The notes under the pieces: generated by a model | Seen by the model: only the letters and a program-made list of their open reading frames with translations | What the model was told of the DNA's origin: nothing | The model's database searches: none | Assembly: GCA_001723645.1 (NCBI GenBank) | Contig: MDLC01000023.1 | Location: forward strand, 1 to 47,289 | Length of the DNA: 47,289 bases | Source: Candidatus Endobugula sertula | Lineage (GTDB): Bacteria; Pseudomonadota; Gammaproteobacteria; Pseudomonadales; Cellvibrionaceae | Direction of reading: 5' to 3' | Made by a program: the position numbers and the translations under genes | Part shown: positions 28,521-38,513 of the stretch, in pieces | Layout of the letters: the number at the start of each line of letters is the position of its first letter | Position numbering within the stretch: position 1 is the stretch's first letter

Positions 28521-28623
28521 TATTGGACGTAAATTCGATGAGGTTTCAGGCTCTTCGATTGTTGCATGTTTTTAACTTCTAGTTCTAAGTAACATAGCCG
28601 ATATTTTTAAACGTATTCTATAG

Positions 28624-29676
28624 TTATCCCGGCTGGCCAATAATCATTTGATGTAAACAATGCTGCGATTGGCCATCAATGTTTAGAAACCTCTCGCGCA
28701 TGACTTTACTACCTCCCCCTATACAATTAGACGCCAGCCCTAAAGCCTGGGCTGCCAAGTGAATATTTTGAGCGATCATGCCGATTTCGATAAAACCAAA
28801 AGCAAGCCCTAAGTCGCCATATTTTCGAGAGTTTTTGAATAGGGAGTATACGTAAAAGATAGTTATGTTGAATTTTTCTGCATGGATATTATCCCCCCAC
28901 GTCGCGGCGTCTTTTTTGTGAGCGTCCCAATCATCGTCAGACAAGGGGCGAACATTGATCAGGCTATGTGAGTTAGGACGATATCGATATAGACCGTTTT
29001 CAAGTTGATCTACATTAGATACCAACAAATACAGGTCAATGGGATAAAGTGCACCGCCAGAAGGAGCGCTTCGCACATAGTAAGGGTCTGGCTCACCTAA
29101 AGACATACTTGGCCAGGACTCATCTTGAACCGGATCAATAAATGTTTTATCCCCCGTCACACCATCACCATAGAACAAAAGCGTTGATAACTGTCCGAGA
29201 GTTAATGGCTCTCCGCTCATCTCTGAATGGCTTCTCCGTTCGCGAATCAACGAATCAAAAGATTTTTCTATTTTCTGTGGTGGTGGAAGTGCTAGTACCT
29301 GGCATTGGTTATTAAGATGTTTCTCTTTTTTATCCACCAGTGAAAGGGCCGCACGTGCACTAAAACTTGCGTAGGTTGAAGCCCCGTACATAGGTCCTAG
29401 ATCTATTGAGCTTTTCTTGAAGTTGAGTAGATACTCCAAGCTCAAGAAATTAACATCACTGACTCCGGATGCCCCATAAATGGCATCTGAGACCCTAACA
29501 GCCGTCGTATCCAAATAACAACTGGCTGTTTTTGATTCGGAAAAGGACAAGATTTCAAGCGTATTCGGGTGATCTTGTTCCAGATAACGCTGAAGCGGCA
29601 CTTGACTCCGCTTTGGTGTGTGACTTTCGGAATCATCAGTGATCGACGCTTTATTGTTTTCCTCCAGGGAAGTCAT
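28624..29676 (-). CDS. SagB-type FMN azoline dehydrogenase
   Basis: The 350-residue protein is a nitroreductase-fold SagB/ThcOx dehydrogenase. Motifs are IRERRSHSEMSGEPLTLGQL (FMN-binding Arg-rich helix), SAPSGGALYPIDLYLLV, GLYRYRPNSHSL and LGLAFGFIEIGMIAQNIHLAAQALGL. It would oxidise azolines to aromatic azoles. It starts right after the precursor stop (TAGTAAATG), so the two are translationally coupled. Confidence 0.93.
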   Translation of the reverse strand: MTSLEENNKASITDDSESHTPKRSQVPLQRYLEQDHPNTLEILSFSESKTASCYLDTTAVRVSDAIYGASGVSDVNFLSLEYLLNFKKSSIDLGPMYGASTYASFSARAALSLVDKKEKHLNNQCQVLALPPPQKIEKSFDSLIRERRSHSEMSGEPLTLGQLSTLLFYGDGVTGDKTFIDPVQDESWPSMSLGEPDPYYVRSAPSGGALYPIDLYLLVSNVDQLENGLYRYRPNSHSLINVRPLSDDDWDAHKKDAATWGDNIHAEKFNITIFYVYSLFKNSRKYGDLGLAFGFIEIGMIAQNIHLAAQALGLASNCIGGGSKVMRERFLNIDGQSQHCLHQMIIGQPG

Positions 29677-29679
29677 TTA

Positions 29680-29871
29680 CTATCCCTCACCCTCCGCAGA
29701 TGCATGTTGGGCTGTACTGTCATATGGCCTTACAGCCTTACCAGACACTGTCGCTGCACTGCAACTGCAACTACAACTGCAAAGGCAGCAACAGCCAACA
29801 CTGGGTATCAGCACACCTTCGGTGAAATTTAAAATAGTGGACTGGTTGGATTTATTGACTATGAGTTTCAT
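29680..29871 (-). CDS. Streptolysin-S-like azole peptide precursor (SagA-like)
   Basis: The 63-residue peptide has a leader MKLIVNKSNQSTILNFTEG and a core starting around residue 25. The core has seven cysteines at 27, 28, 29, 31, 33, 35 and 37, alternating with serines at 32, 34, 36 and 38, and then a Ser/Thr/Gly-containing tail without cysteine. Streptolysin S precursors likewise have a Cys cluster followed by a Ser/Gly tail after a short leader. GAGGA precedes the ATG at good distance. It is the first gene of the A-B-C-D ordered cluster. The mature product would be a polyazole peptide, with toxin or antibacterial activity inferred only from family. Confidence 0.88.
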   Translation of the reverse strand: MKLIVNKSNQSTILNFTEGVLIPSVGCCCLCSCSCSCSAATVSGKAVRPYDSTAQHASAEGEG

Positions 29872-30356
29872 TATATTTTCCTCTGCGTTGAAAACATTAT
29901 TATTTTTTTAAAAAACACAGCTTGCTTAATGGATACCGTATCTTTTTTTAATAAAAAAGTCTAGAAGGACCCTTTCCCAGTATAGGGAAGCTCAAACTAT
30001 ACGCCGCATTCTTAAAAAAACACATCGTGACGACCACATTGGTACATTGTATTCGTAAGCACATGGAGTATGACAATGTATCATTGTTCAACTATACAAC
30101 GAAAAAATCATGTTTAAAGCCCTATAAAGGCACAGTAGAAATTGTGTCATACTACACTGCCAGCCTTTCTCCGACCTATGTTAGGAAGAATTTGAACCAA
30201 TGCCATCCCATTGTTGGGTTATAAAGTCACCAGATACAAGGGCTTAAGATTTTCGATGTCCAAACAGCCACAAAACTGCTCAAGCAGTTGTATATCCAAA
30301 ACTCTTAAAGCTACATTATCATATCCCGAGTAATTATTACCCTTTAGAGAAGTTCT
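29872..30356. other. Divergent intergenic region upstream of precursor and retropepsin genes
   Basis: It contains the ribosome site of the precursor gene, an AT-rich stretch (29880-29960) likely to hold its promoter, a GATACCGTATC palindrome near 29935 and a CTTTCCC/GGGAAG hairpin near 29975. A 65-codon plus-strand frame at 30027 lacks a ribosome site and recognisable features, so I do not call it. Confidence 0.45.
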
Positions 30357-30878
30357 ATGACAAAAAATACAGAAAGCCCAAAGGCCAGCAAAATCATGAT
30401 GATACTAGCCTGGGCCACTCTCCTGATCCTATTGATGGCCTTCTTTACTAACTGGGAAAAACACTCCTACAATCCTAATCATAATCCTGACAGCCAACAA
30501 ACATCAACCAGTAATACCGTGGTACTGCAACGTAATAAATACCACCACTATGTCACTATCGGTAAAATTAACCAACAAACTGTCATTTTTCTATTGGATA
30601 CCGGTGCTACTGATGTCGTTATTCCTGAAAAGACAGCGAATCAACTAGGCTTAAAAAAAGGCGCTCGTCAATACGCTAACACTGCCAATGGCGTCATCGA
30701 AGTGTATCGTACAAAGCTTGAGCAACTGACAATCGGTAATATTACTCTCCATAAAGTCAACGCCAGTATCAACCCCTCCATGGTCAAAAGCGATAGCATA
30801 TTATTGGGGATGAGTGCATTAAAAGATATTGAGTTTACCCAAAGAGGAGAGCAATTGATCTTAAAGCAATATCGATAG
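30357..30878 (+). CDS. Membrane-anchored retropepsin-like aspartic protease
   Basis: The 173-residue protein has one N-terminal membrane helix (residues 14-30). A single clan-AA aspartic protease domain follows: FLLDTGATDVVIPE carries the D-T-G-A active-site motif near residue 83, and ILLGMSALKDIEF is the closing motif. Such proteins (TIGR02281-type) are thought to act as homodimers facing the periplasm. The physiological substrate is unknown. It reads toward nadC. Confidence 0.9.
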   Translation: MTKNTESPKASKIMMILAWATLLILLMAFFTNWEKHSYNPNHNPDSQQTSTSNTVVLQRNKYHHYVTIGKINQQTVIFLLDTGATDVVIPEKTANQLGLKKGARQYANTANGVIEVYRTKLEQLTIGNITLHKVNASINPSMVKSDSILLGMSALKDIEFTQRGEQLILKQYR

Positions 30879-31010
30879 AGCAGTATGTTAAACATCCAAT
30901 ACTGGACACTGTGACTATCATGTTAACTGGTCGCAGTCAGGTGAATAACCCTACACAGTCACAGCTACAATCCGTATAATCGGCTGTTTTTCGAATCTGG
31001 AGACCTCTAC

Positions 31011-31862
31011 ATGCCAGCCATAAGTGAAGCTTTGCAAAAAGACATCACCCGTACGGTTACCCAAACTTTACAGGAGGACGTGGGCAGCGGTGATATTACC
31101 GCAGAGCTTATTCCCGCAGATCAACAAGCAAAAGCCCTCACTATTACTCGGGAAGACTGTGTGATTGCTGGCCAAGCTTGGGTGAATGAAGTCTTTAAAC
31201 AGTTAGACAGTCGCGTTGTCATCGATTGGCGGGTTAATGATGGTGACCCAGTCAGTGCCAATAGCACACTATTTACTCTTGCAGGCCCAGTCCGCAGTTT
31301 ACTGACAGGAGAACGTGTAGCCTTAAACTTTTTACAATTCCTGTCAGCCTGCGCCACAATGAGCCACCATTATGCACAAATGGTCCAACATACCAAAGTA
31401 CAATTGCTAGACACCCGAAAAACTATCCCAGGTCTGCGTACCGCTCAAAAGTATGCGGTTACCTGTGGTGGCTGTTTTAATCATCGTATCGGTTTATACG
31501 ACGCTTTCCTCATTAAGGAAAACCATATTGCTGCTTGCCATGGCATTACTAAAGCAGTCATCACTGCTAAGGCCAACCACCCAGACAAAATCGTAGAAAT
31601 TGAAACTGAAAACCTTGAAGAGTTTCAAGAAGCACTATGTGCTGAAGCCGACATTATTATGCTCGACAATTTTTCTTTAGAGGACATGTACACAGCAGTT
31701 GCCTACAATGCCAATCACCACCATCCAGCCAGATTAGAAGCATCCGGTGGTATCACTAAAAGCACACTGGTAAGTATTGCTGAAACAGGTGTGGATTATG
31801 TTTCCATTGGTGCTCTAACAAAGGATTGTAAATCGGTAGATTTATCGATGCGTTTGGTTTAA
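31011..31862 (+). CDS. nadC: Nicotinate-nucleotide pyrophosphorylase
   Basis: The 283-residue protein matches NadC (quinolinate phosphoribosyltransferase). It has [95 protein letters not shown] and LEASGGI. It makes nicotinate mononucleotide from quinolinate and PRPP in de novo NAD synthesis. A GGAG ribosome site precedes the ATG. The gene is intact. Confidence 0.97.
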   Translation: MPAISEALQKDITRTVTQTLQEDVGSGDITAELIPADQQAKALTITREDCVIAGQAWVNEVFKQLDSRVVIDWRVNDGDPVSANSTLFTLAGPVRSLLTGERVALNFLQFLSACATMSHHYAQMVQHTKVQLLDTRKTIPGLRTAQKYAVTCGGCFNHRIGLYDAFLIKENHIAACHGITKAVITAKANHPDKIVEIETENLEEFQEALCAEADIIMLDNFSLEDMYTAVAYNANHHHPARLEASGGITKSTLVSIAETGVDYVSIGALTKDCKSVDLSMRLV

Positions 31863-32190
31863 GGAGTACTGATTCAGTGCCCGCTAGTCTGCAGTGCCAT
31901 TTAAGTCCAGTCTCATTATGGAATTCGCTGATTGAGTTACTGTATAAAATTCGCTCTGATTTCACATTATGTAAAGCATATTAGTGTCGTTGACAACTAT
32001 ATGCCAATTTGTTAGCTTTTTTATAGCATTTAGATCTTTTTGTAAAAATGAGAACTTTATCACATTTTAAAGGGGGTGAAGTTATTTTTGCCCTTTGACG
32101 GTAAGCTAATATTCCTCTCAAATATAGCAATCAACGATATCTATCGGCTACCGGCGCCCAATAAAAATAAATCTGAATAGGTGCGATTTT
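31863..32190. other. Intergenic region after nadC
   Basis: It is AT-rich with no gene. An AAAGGG/CCCTTT hairpin lies near 32071-32095. No RNA gene or clear terminator is recognised. Confidence 0.4.
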
Positions 32191-32565
32191 ATGAACCGTG
32201 AACTCTGGGAAAGCTTTATTGAGCAGATTAATATTCAAGTAGAAGGCGATTTCCTCGCTTTGGCTAATAAGTATGAATCTGTCACAGGTCGTCCTTTTAC
32301 AATAAAATCCTATACAGGCAATAAGCTTTTATTTTCCATGCTGGAACAAGCTATGCTGACTCCACATAAAGAATTATTACGGATAACGATCAAATTTATT
32401 AGTCAACTCCCTACTGATTTGCAGAAAGAATTTCAATCGTTCGGTCAACGCCAACGCTGTTCCAACAATAAACCTTCAAAACATCGACAAAGTGAAGCTG
32501 ATATCAAACAAAAGCCTACGGGAAGTAAATGGTTAGATGTGTTACATCTTAAACATACGGCCTAA
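32191..32565 (+). CDS. Uncharacterised small protein
   Basis: The 124-residue protein has a helical N-terminal two thirds (ELWESFIEQINIQVEGDFLALANKYE, HKELLRITIKFISQLP). The C-terminus is basic and probably disordered (RQRCSNNKPSKHRQSEADIKQKP). No family is recognised. It converges on the transglycosylase gene with only a few bases between the stops. Confidence 0.6.
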   Translation: MNRELWESFIEQINIQVEGDFLALANKYESVTGRPFTIKSYTGNKLLFSMLEQAMLTPHKELLRITIKFISQLPTDLQKEFQSFGQRQRCSNNKPSKHRQSEADIKQKPTGSKWLDVLHLKHTA

Positions 32566-33209
32566 CCTCTATCATGGCGTTTATATTTGTGGTAGTGCTT
32601 TAACACCTTTTTGACGTAATTTTGTGTTTCTTTGTAAGGTGGTATTTGCTTATTATATTTTATCACCGCATTTTCCCCTGCATTATAGGCAGCCAGTGCT
32701 AACTTCAAGTCATTATGAAATAAACTCAGTAAATATTTCAGATACTCTGTACCCCCATTAATGTTCTGGTAGGGGTTATAAGGGTCTTTGACCCCAAACC
32801 GATGCGCCGTTGCTGGCATAAGCTGCATGAGTCCCTGAGCACCAGCTCTGGATTTAGCTTGGGGGTTATAGGCTGACTCGACGGTGATAATCGCATGCAG
32901 TAGATGATGGGGAAGCTGGTACCGTTGTGCGACACGTTTAATGGCAGAAGAAAATTTTTTCTGATTTCTTTTCCAAGAAAATGGCAATGTAACAGGAGTC
33001 CAGCCTTTAAGGGTTTTTTCCAGGCGAATATAGCCGGAATGTTTGGGTTTATCAGTAAAGATCAAACGACCCGCAGGGTCTATATATCGATAAATTTCAC
33101 TATACGCTGGTAAAGCAATCACAGTTAAAGATAAATAAGCAATCAAAATACATAATAATCTACCAGGATGGACTATCGATTTAAAAACAGTAATACAATA
33201 ACTTTTCAT
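32562..33209 (-). CDS. Secreted lytic transglycosylase (SLT domain)
   Basis: The product is 215 residues from ATG 33209. A longer upstream frame would run through the 4.5S RNA gene and is rejected. A signal peptide (residues 1-40) ends near LPAYS. A short DUF4124-like segment (IYRYIDPAGRLIFTDKP) precedes the SLT domain, which has LLHAIITVESAYNPQA with the catalytic Glu, AGAQGLMQLMPATA and LALAAYNAGENAV. It cleaves peptidoglycan strands non-hydrolytically in the periplasm. Confidence 0.92.
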   Translation of the reverse strand: MKSYCITVFKSIVHPGRLLCILIAYLSLTVIALPAYSEIYRYIDPAGRLIFTDKPKHSGYIRLEKTLKGWTPVTLPFSWKRNQKKFSSAIKRVAQRYQLPHHLLHAIITVESAYNPQAKSRAGAQGLMQLMPATAHRFGVKDPYNPYQNINGGTEYLKYLLSLFHNDLKLALAAYNAGENAVIKYNKQIPPYKETQNYVKKVLKHYHKYKRHDRG

Positions 33210-33305
33210 TATAACTTCAAGACTCAAAACAATATGGATAAAGGGTAAATAAATAAAATTATAGTTAATCTTCAATTTTTTGACTAATGGTATGCCACAA
33301 TGATC

Positions 33306-33334
33306 TTGCAACTTATGAAAAAAGTCTCCATAAT
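33306..33334 (+). promoter_or_regulatory. Promoter of ffs
   Basis: TTGCAA (33306-33311) and CATAAT (33329-33334) are 17 nt apart, followed by a GC-rich discriminator as in stable-RNA promoters. The 4.5S RNA starts about 33 nt downstream. Confidence 0.65.
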
Positions 33335-33367
33335 CCACGCCCGCCGTTGAGTCATCAATAGCCATTA

Positions 33368-33481
<114 letters not shown>

Positions 33482-33652
33482 CCTAATATTGACAGCGCAA
33501 GGCATTAAGCATCCAATGCAAGACGCTCTTACTAGGGCTGGCGCTGAAAAACTTCTCATGTTGAACATTTGCTCCCTACATCTTCGTTAGCCGTTCGACC
33601 CCACTTCCGTTATAATTCATACTTAGCCCATTAAACAGAATCATTCCTAACC

Positions 33653-35560
33653 ATGAGTTATCAAGTTCTCGCCCGTAAGTGGCGTCCACGTACATTTCGT
33701 GAAATGGTTGGACAAGAGCATGTATTACAAGCATTGGTTAATGCTCTGGATCATGATCGTCTGCACCATGCCTATTTGTTTACAGGAACACGAGGAGTTG
33801 GTAAAACGACGATTGGTCGTATTTTAGCAAAATGCTTGAATTGTGAGGTTGGTGTCAGCTCGACCCCTTGTAATGAATGTAGTGCTTGTATTGAAATTAA
33901 TGATGGGCGCTTTGTTGACCTAATCGAAGTCGATGCAGCCTCACGGACCAAAGTAGAAGATACCCGTGAATTGCTGGAAAATGTACAGTATGTTCCCAGC
34001 AGAGGGCGCTATAAAGTTTATTTGATTGATGAGGTACACATGCTATCCAACAGCAGTTTTAATGCACTGCTGAAAACGCTGGAAGAGCCACCTCCTCATG
34101 TAAAATTCTTGCTGGCAACCACTGATCCACAAAAACTACCTGTCACCATACTGTCCCGTTGTTTGCAGTTTAATTTAAAAAATATGAACCCTGAAAGAAT
34201 TGTCTCTCACCTCCAGTTTGTATTGGATAAAGAGATGGTCCCTTTCGAAGAAGCAGGCTTATGGCAACTAGCCCGTTCTGCTGATGGCAGTATGCGTGAT
34301 GCCCTGAGTTTAACAGACCAATCGATTGCTTTCGGTAATGGTAAGATTACCGATGCTAATGTGCGTACCATGTTGGGCGCTATCGATCAGTCTGTCGTTT
34401 ACAAGGTACTGGAAGCCCTGGTCGCTGAAGATGGTAAAGCCTTGATTAAAGCGGTCGATGTATTGGCAGAACATGCCTCAGATTACCGTGCAGCACTGGC
34501 CGAGCTAATTACCATTTTCCACCGAATCGCTATTGCTCAAGCATTACCAGAAGCTGTAGATAATAGTCAGGGAGATCGCCAGCAGATTTATGAATTTGCA
34601 CAGAAAATATCTGCAGAAGATGTGCAGTTGTATTACCAAACCGCTTTGCTGGGGCGCCGCGATTTACCATTGGTGCCTGACCCACGCAGCGGCTTTGAGA
34701 TGGTACTGTTACGTATGTTAGCATTTAAGCCTCAGGGTGTGATCCACCTACCCTCGAAACCACTCAAGTCCCAAGCAACAGCAGAGCCATTAACTCCCAG
34801 ACATCCTGACTCAACAGTTCAAGCGCCTGTCTCACATACTGAATCTTCTACTGGAGAGGATCAAGCAACTGCGGTACCTGTTACCATTGGTGAGGAGGAC
34901 ACAGAATCAATAAAAAAGCCTAAAACGGCCACTCTAATGGCAGAGACTGAACAGATATCCATTCAGTCTCCAGGTGAGTCTGAGCCTTTAGTTGCCTCCG
35001 AATTCCCCTCTGAACCAGAATTAGAGCAATCATCACCTGCGAAGATAATGTCTTCAACCCCAAAAGCTACTGATGCTAACGTTATAAAGACCGTGGATAA
35101 TGTGTCAATAGAGGTTCAATCCAACAATTCGTCGCCGAAAATTCCTCTAGCAGAATTTTCATCAAAGCATTGGCCAATAGTGTATGCTGTGATTAATTCG
35201 AGTGGTTTACTACAAAGTACTGCCGCCAATTGCCAGTTAGTCAGTAGTCACATTAAAAACCAACGCTATCAATTAACATTTATTTTGGATCAACAGCAAA
35301 GTACACTTTACGATCAATCACATCAGCAGCGGTTGGCTGAGTTATTGAGTGAATATTTCGCTGAGCCTGTGCAGGTCACCATTCGGATCGGGCAAGTGGA
35401 ATCAGAAACACCCGCACAAATTATTATTCGGCAACAACAAGAATGTCAGCAACGGGCAGAGCGCTCCATTTATCAAGACCCGGTGGTACAGGAATTACAG
35501 ACAGTATTTGATGCAATGGTTATAGAAGATTCCATTGCTCCTGTTGATGGAGCAAAATAA
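33653..35560 (+). CDS. dnaX: DNA polymerase III subunits tau/gamma
   Basis: The 635-residue tau protein starts [21 protein letters not shown]. It has Walker [10 protein letters not shown], the zinc cysteines [17 protein letters not shown] and the SRC motif (ILSRCLQF). A variable, Ser/Glu-rich linker (about 370-500) precedes the C-terminal polymerase-binding domain. It is the clamp-loader ATPase. A programmed -1 frameshift signal at codons 420-422 would yield a gamma protein of about 423 residues. It heads the dnaX-ybaB-recR cluster. Confidence 0.97.
   Translation: MSYQVLARKWRPRTFREMVGQEHVLQALVNALDHDRLHHAYLFTGTRGVGKTTIGRILAKCLNCEVGVSSTPCNECSACIEINDGRFVDLIEVDAASRTKVEDTRELLENVQYVPSRGRYKVYLIDEVHMLSNSSFNALLKTLEEPPPHVKFLLATTDPQKLPVTILSRCLQFNLKNMNPERIVSHLQFVLDKEMVPFEEAGLWQLARSADGSMRDALSLTDQSIAFGNGKITDANVRTMLGAIDQSVVYKVLEALVAEDGKALIKAVDVLAEHASDYRAALAELITIFHRIAIAQALPEAVDNSQGDRQQIYEFAQKISAEDVQLYYQTALLGRRDLPLVPDPRSGFEMVLLRMLAFKPQGVIHLPSKPLKSQATAEPLTPRHPDSTVQAPVSHTESSTGEDQATAVPVTIGEEDTESIKKPKTATLMAETEQISIQSPGESEPLVASEFPSEPELEQSSPAKIMSSTPKATDANVIKTVDNVSIEVQSNNSSPKIPLAEFSSKHWPIVYAVINSSGLLQSTAANCQLVSSHIKNQRYQLTFILDQQQSTLYDQSHQQRLAELLSEYFAEPVQVTIRIGQVESETPAQIIIRQQQECQQRAERSIYQDPVVQELQTVFDAMVIEDSIAPVDGAK
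34892..34923 (+). other. Programmed -1 frameshift site in dnaX
   Basis: A slippery heptamer A-AAA-AAG (34912-34918) lies in the correct frame. A Shine-Dalgarno-like GAGGAGG (34892-34898) is 13 nt upstream. A -1 shift reads GCC then TAA (34921-34923). A small GCCA/TGGC stem lies just downstream. The arrangement matches the E. coli dnaX gamma signal in kind and place. Confidence 0.85.
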
Positions 35561-35625
35561 TCAGGGCTATTCGCCTTGGCAATGAACATAGTAAGAGCAG
35601 TGAACAAAATAGTGAGGAAAAGAAC

Positions 35626-35934
35626 ATGAAAGGCCTAGGAGATTTAATGAAGCAAGCGCAAGCTATGCAAAAAATCCAAGAAGAAATGGCAAACCGTACT
35701 GTCTGTGGTGAGTCAGGTGCTGGCATGGTGAAAGTCACCATGAATGGTCGTCATGATGTGAAGCGAGTTGAGTTATCGGAGGAATTACTCCAAGAAGAAA
35801 AATCAATTCTAGAAGACTTGTTAGCGGCTGCAGTGAACGATGCTGTACGTAAGGTTGAACAAGAAAACAAAGAAGCAATGGGAGATTTAGCCTCCGGCTT
35901 TCAAATGCCTCCTGGTTTTAAGATGCCTTTTTAG
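35626..35934 (+). CDS. ybaB: YbaB/EbfC nucleoid-associated protein
   Basis: The 102-residue protein has the family pattern: [39 protein letters not shown] and [17 protein letters not shown], ending in FKMPF. It dimerises and binds DNA. The position between dnaX and recR is conserved. The start has a clear purine-rich site (AGGAAAAGAAC). Confidence 0.96.
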   Translation: MKGLGDLMKQAQAMQKIQEEMANRTVCGESGAGMVKVTMNGRHDVKRVELSEELLQEEKSILEDLLAAAVNDAVRKVEQENKEAMGDLASGFQMPPGFKMPF

Positions 35935-36011
35935 CCCATACCATTGATTCAAACATGCCACTCGCCCAAGTATGAAATTAACTTTAGTATCATGTCATTC
36001 GAGAATAAACC

Positions 36012-36617
36012 TTGTTTAGCCCACTCATAGACGAATTAATCCATTCCCTCTGTTGTTTACCTGGCGTGGGTCGAAAATCTGCTCAGCGTATGGCCCTGCA
36101 TTTACTGGAACGTGACCCAGAGGGTGCTCAACGTTTGGCAGTCAACTTGGAGAAGGCCATTGACGGTGTTGGGCGTTGTTCGCAATGTCGTATCTTAACC
36201 GAGCAAACAACATGTTTTATTTGTTCCAATCACAAACGCAGCGATAGCTTGCTTTGCGTAGTAGAGACACCTGCGGATGTAGTAGCCATTGAGCAATCAG
36301 GTACGTTTCAAGGGAAATATTTTGTGCTGAATGGTCGTTTGTCCCCAATTGATGGTATTGGACCTACCGAACTGGGTTTATCCCAATTATTTAAACGTTT
36401 GCAAAATATTGAACCTGAAAACACGGTTGAAGAATTGATTTTAGCGACAAACCCAACCGTAGAAGGAGAAGCAACGGCACATTATATTGCCGAGCAAGCA
36501 CGCCAGTGTGGTGTTCAAGTTTCCCGTATTGCTCATGGTGTGCCACTGGGTGGAGAATTGGAATTTATTGATGGTGGAACACTTATGCATGCCTTCACTA
36601 GTCGCCGTTCGTTATAA
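36012..36617 (+). CDS. recR: Recombination protein RecR
   Basis: The 201-residue protein has the helix-hairpin-helix start ([20 protein letters not shown]), a four-Cys zinc finger ([16 protein letters not shown]) and a Toprim domain ([31 protein letters not shown]). It acts with RecF/RecO to load RecA at gaps. The start must be TTG at 36012, because the family N-terminus begins there and the first ATG would remove the HhH motif. Confidence 0.96.
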   Translation: MFSPLIDELIHSLCCLPGVGRKSAQRMALHLLERDPEGAQRLAVNLEKAIDGVGRCSQCRILTEQTTCFICSNHKRSDSLLCVVETPADVVAIEQSGTFQGKYFVLNGRLSPIDGIGPTELGLSQLFKRLQNIEPENTVEELILATNPTVEGEATAHYIAEQARQCGVQVSRIAHGVPLGGELEFIDGGTLMHAFTSRRSL

Positions 36618-36625
36618 GAAAATTC

Positions 36626-37798
36626 ATGAAAGCTTTTGATTATCAATGGATAAACAGTGATACGGCATTAACTCGCCTCTGCGAACAACTATCCCAAGAA
36701 CCTGCGATTGCTCTGGACACTGAGTTTATTCGTAGCCGTACTTACTACCCACATCTTGGCTTGCTACAGATTGCAGATAGTCGGGGGATTTACCTAGTTG
36801 ACCCATTGAAAATCACACAGTCTAAGCCTTTAACTCAGCTATTAACGAACTCTTCCATTGTTAAAGTGATTCATGCCTGCTCAGAAGATTTAGACGTTTT
36901 TCAATCTACGTTGGGCGTATTACCCGCATCGTTATTTGATACACAAATAGCAGCGGGCTTTGCGGGTTACGGTGTCTCTATTAGTTATGCTAATCTATTA
37001 CGAGACATTAAGGGGATTGATATTCCCAAACAAGAAACGCGCTCAAACTGGCTGCAACGTCCCCTCAGTGACTCGCAACTTAATTATGCAACATTGGACG
37101 TAGCCTACCTGTTAGACATTTATCAAATTCTAGTAGAACAACTGCAACAACAAAAGCGAATTGAATGGGTTGAATCGGATTGTGATGCGATGGTTGATAA
37201 GTTGCGCAATACCAATCATAAAGAAAGCTATTACTTACGTATAAAAAAGGCATGGAAATTAAAGTCTCATCAGTTAGCTGTGCTACAAGCACTATGCGCT
37301 TGGCGAGAACAACAAGCACAAACCCGGAATGTCCCGAGAAGTCGTGTGTTAAAAGATAGCAGCTTATTTGATTTAGCTCGTCGATTACCGAACAGTATGC
37401 AACAACTAAAACGTATTCAGGATATACAAACACGATGTATCGAGGCTTCAGGCCAATGTCTTTTAACAACCATTGCTGAAGTATTAAATACCGAAGTGAA
37501 CGATACGTCCAGTTATCCTGCGCATTTACCCAAGCCGCTAAACGCAGAACAAATCACTATTTTGAAACAATTGAAACAACGGGTGAGTCATATCGCTGCT
37601 ACATTAAATGTGCCTCAGGAATTGCTAATCCGAAAAAAAGACTATGAAGAACTTATTCGTTCAAAAGAGGGGTCTTCAGAAGAGAAGAGTGAAGGTCATT
37701 ATCACTTACCTTCATCACTAACTGATTGGCGCCAAGATATTATAGGTACTGCATTACTGGATTATTTGCATACTCTTAAACCATCAATTGATACATAA
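36626..37798 (+). CDS. rnd: Ribonuclease D
   Basis: The 390-residue protein has the DEDD exonuclease motifs: IALDTEFIRSRTYYP (D, E), VIHACSEDLDVF (D) and LNYATLDVAYLLDIY (Y..D). HRDC-like helical domains follow in the C-terminal half. RNase D trims tRNA and other RNA 3' ends. It starts 8 nt after recR, suggesting co-transcription. Confidence 0.95.
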   Translation: MKAFDYQWINSDTALTRLCEQLSQEPAIALDTEFIRSRTYYPHLGLLQIADSRGIYLVDPLKITQSKPLTQLLTNSSIVKVIHACSEDLDVFQSTLGVLPASLFDTQIAAGFAGYGVSISYANLLRDIKGIDIPKQETRSNWLQRPLSDSQLNYATLDVAYLLDIYQILVEQLQQQKRIEWVESDCDAMVDKLRNTNHKESYYLRIKKAWKLKSHQLAVLQALCAWREQQAQTRNVPRSRVLKDSSLFDLARRLPNSMQQLKRIQDIQTRCIEASGQCLLTTIAEVLNTEVNDTSSYPAHLPKPLNAEQITILKQLKQRVSHIAATLNVPQELLIRKKDYEELIRSKEGSSEEKSEGHYHLPSSLTDWRQDIIGTALLDYLHTLKPSIDT

Positions 37799-37803
37799 CC
37801 ATT

Positions 37804-38091
37804 ATGAAACGACTTTGTTCTATTTACCGTTGTGCAAAAAAAGAAGGCATGTACGTTTATGTGAATAAGACTCACGGTCTAGACTCTATTCCAAAAACTT
37901 TATTGCGGCAGATAGGGAAAACAGAATTGGTAATGACTTTACTACTAACCCCAAATACACAATTGGCCCTGGCTAAAGCAAACGAGGTCTTGCAAGCTAT
38001 TGAAGAAAAAGGTTTCTATCTGCAAATGCCACCGTCCCTACAGGAACCTCTCGGTGACAACCCTATAGTGATAAAAAATACTAAACTTTAG
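37804..38091 (+). CDS. ycgL: YcgL domain protein
   Basis: The 95-residue protein begins MKRLCSIYRCAKKEGMYVYV and has the YcgL core (LLRQIGKTELVMTLLLTP, KANEVLQAIEEKGFYLQMPP). YcgL often follows rnd. The function is unknown; E. coli YcgL has been linked to RNase activity or growth effects. The start lies 5 nt after rnd, so the two are co-transcribed. Confidence 0.93.
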   Translation: MKRLCSIYRCAKKEGMYVYVNKTHGLDSIPKTLLRQIGKTELVMTLLLTPNTQLALAKANEVLQAIEEKGFYLQMPPSLQEPLGDNPIVIKNTKL

Positions 38092-38160
38092 GGCTAATCT
38101 ACCCTTAGCGTTTGATATTCAGGTATAACAAAATAGCTATAAAATGGCATAACACCACCT

Positions 38161-38260
38161 ATGACCTATAGCCTCGATTTCCGCTAAAAATATCTGCAGA
38201 AAGGACTAACGTTTGAACAAATGAGTAAACATATGGATACCCACTCTTTTGGCAAAGGTC
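38161..38260 (+). pseudogene. IS630-type transposase relic
   Basis: The frame reads MTYSLDFR, then TAA, then KYLQKGLTFEQMSKHMDT. This corresponds to the helix-turn-helix start of IS630-family transposases (MTYSLDFRKK type). It is only about 30 codons long and carries a TAA at codon 9, so it is a dead fragment. Confidence 0.7.
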
Positions 38261-38311
38261 ATCAACAAACCCCATTACCATCACTAAAATTTTACCGCTA
38301 TAGAAACACAA

Positions 38312-38345
38312 AAGCCTTGTTAAAGTTGACACACTAACAAGGCTT
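38312..38345. terminator. Bidirectional terminator
   Basis: AAGCCTTGTTA (38312-38322) and TAACAAGGCTT (38335-38345) form a perfect 11-bp stem. The minus strand continues with TTTTGTG. It would end the ycgL operon and the leftward DUF2157 operon. Confidence 0.75.
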
Positions 38346-38513
38346 CAAATATTAAAAAATAGTTTAAGTATCCATTAGCTAAAGAGTATAAACCTAAAAA
38401 TACATTAACAATTAATCTTTTATGTCATTCAAAAGGACTCTAAATACCCGAAATATATCACTACCCAAAAAGTCATTAAAAATCATCAAGTTACCATAAT
38501 TTTATTATGAAAA

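Noticed and set aside
30027-30224. A 65-residue plus-strand gene upstream of the protease gene
   Set aside because: It has no ribosome site, no recognisable features and unusual composition.
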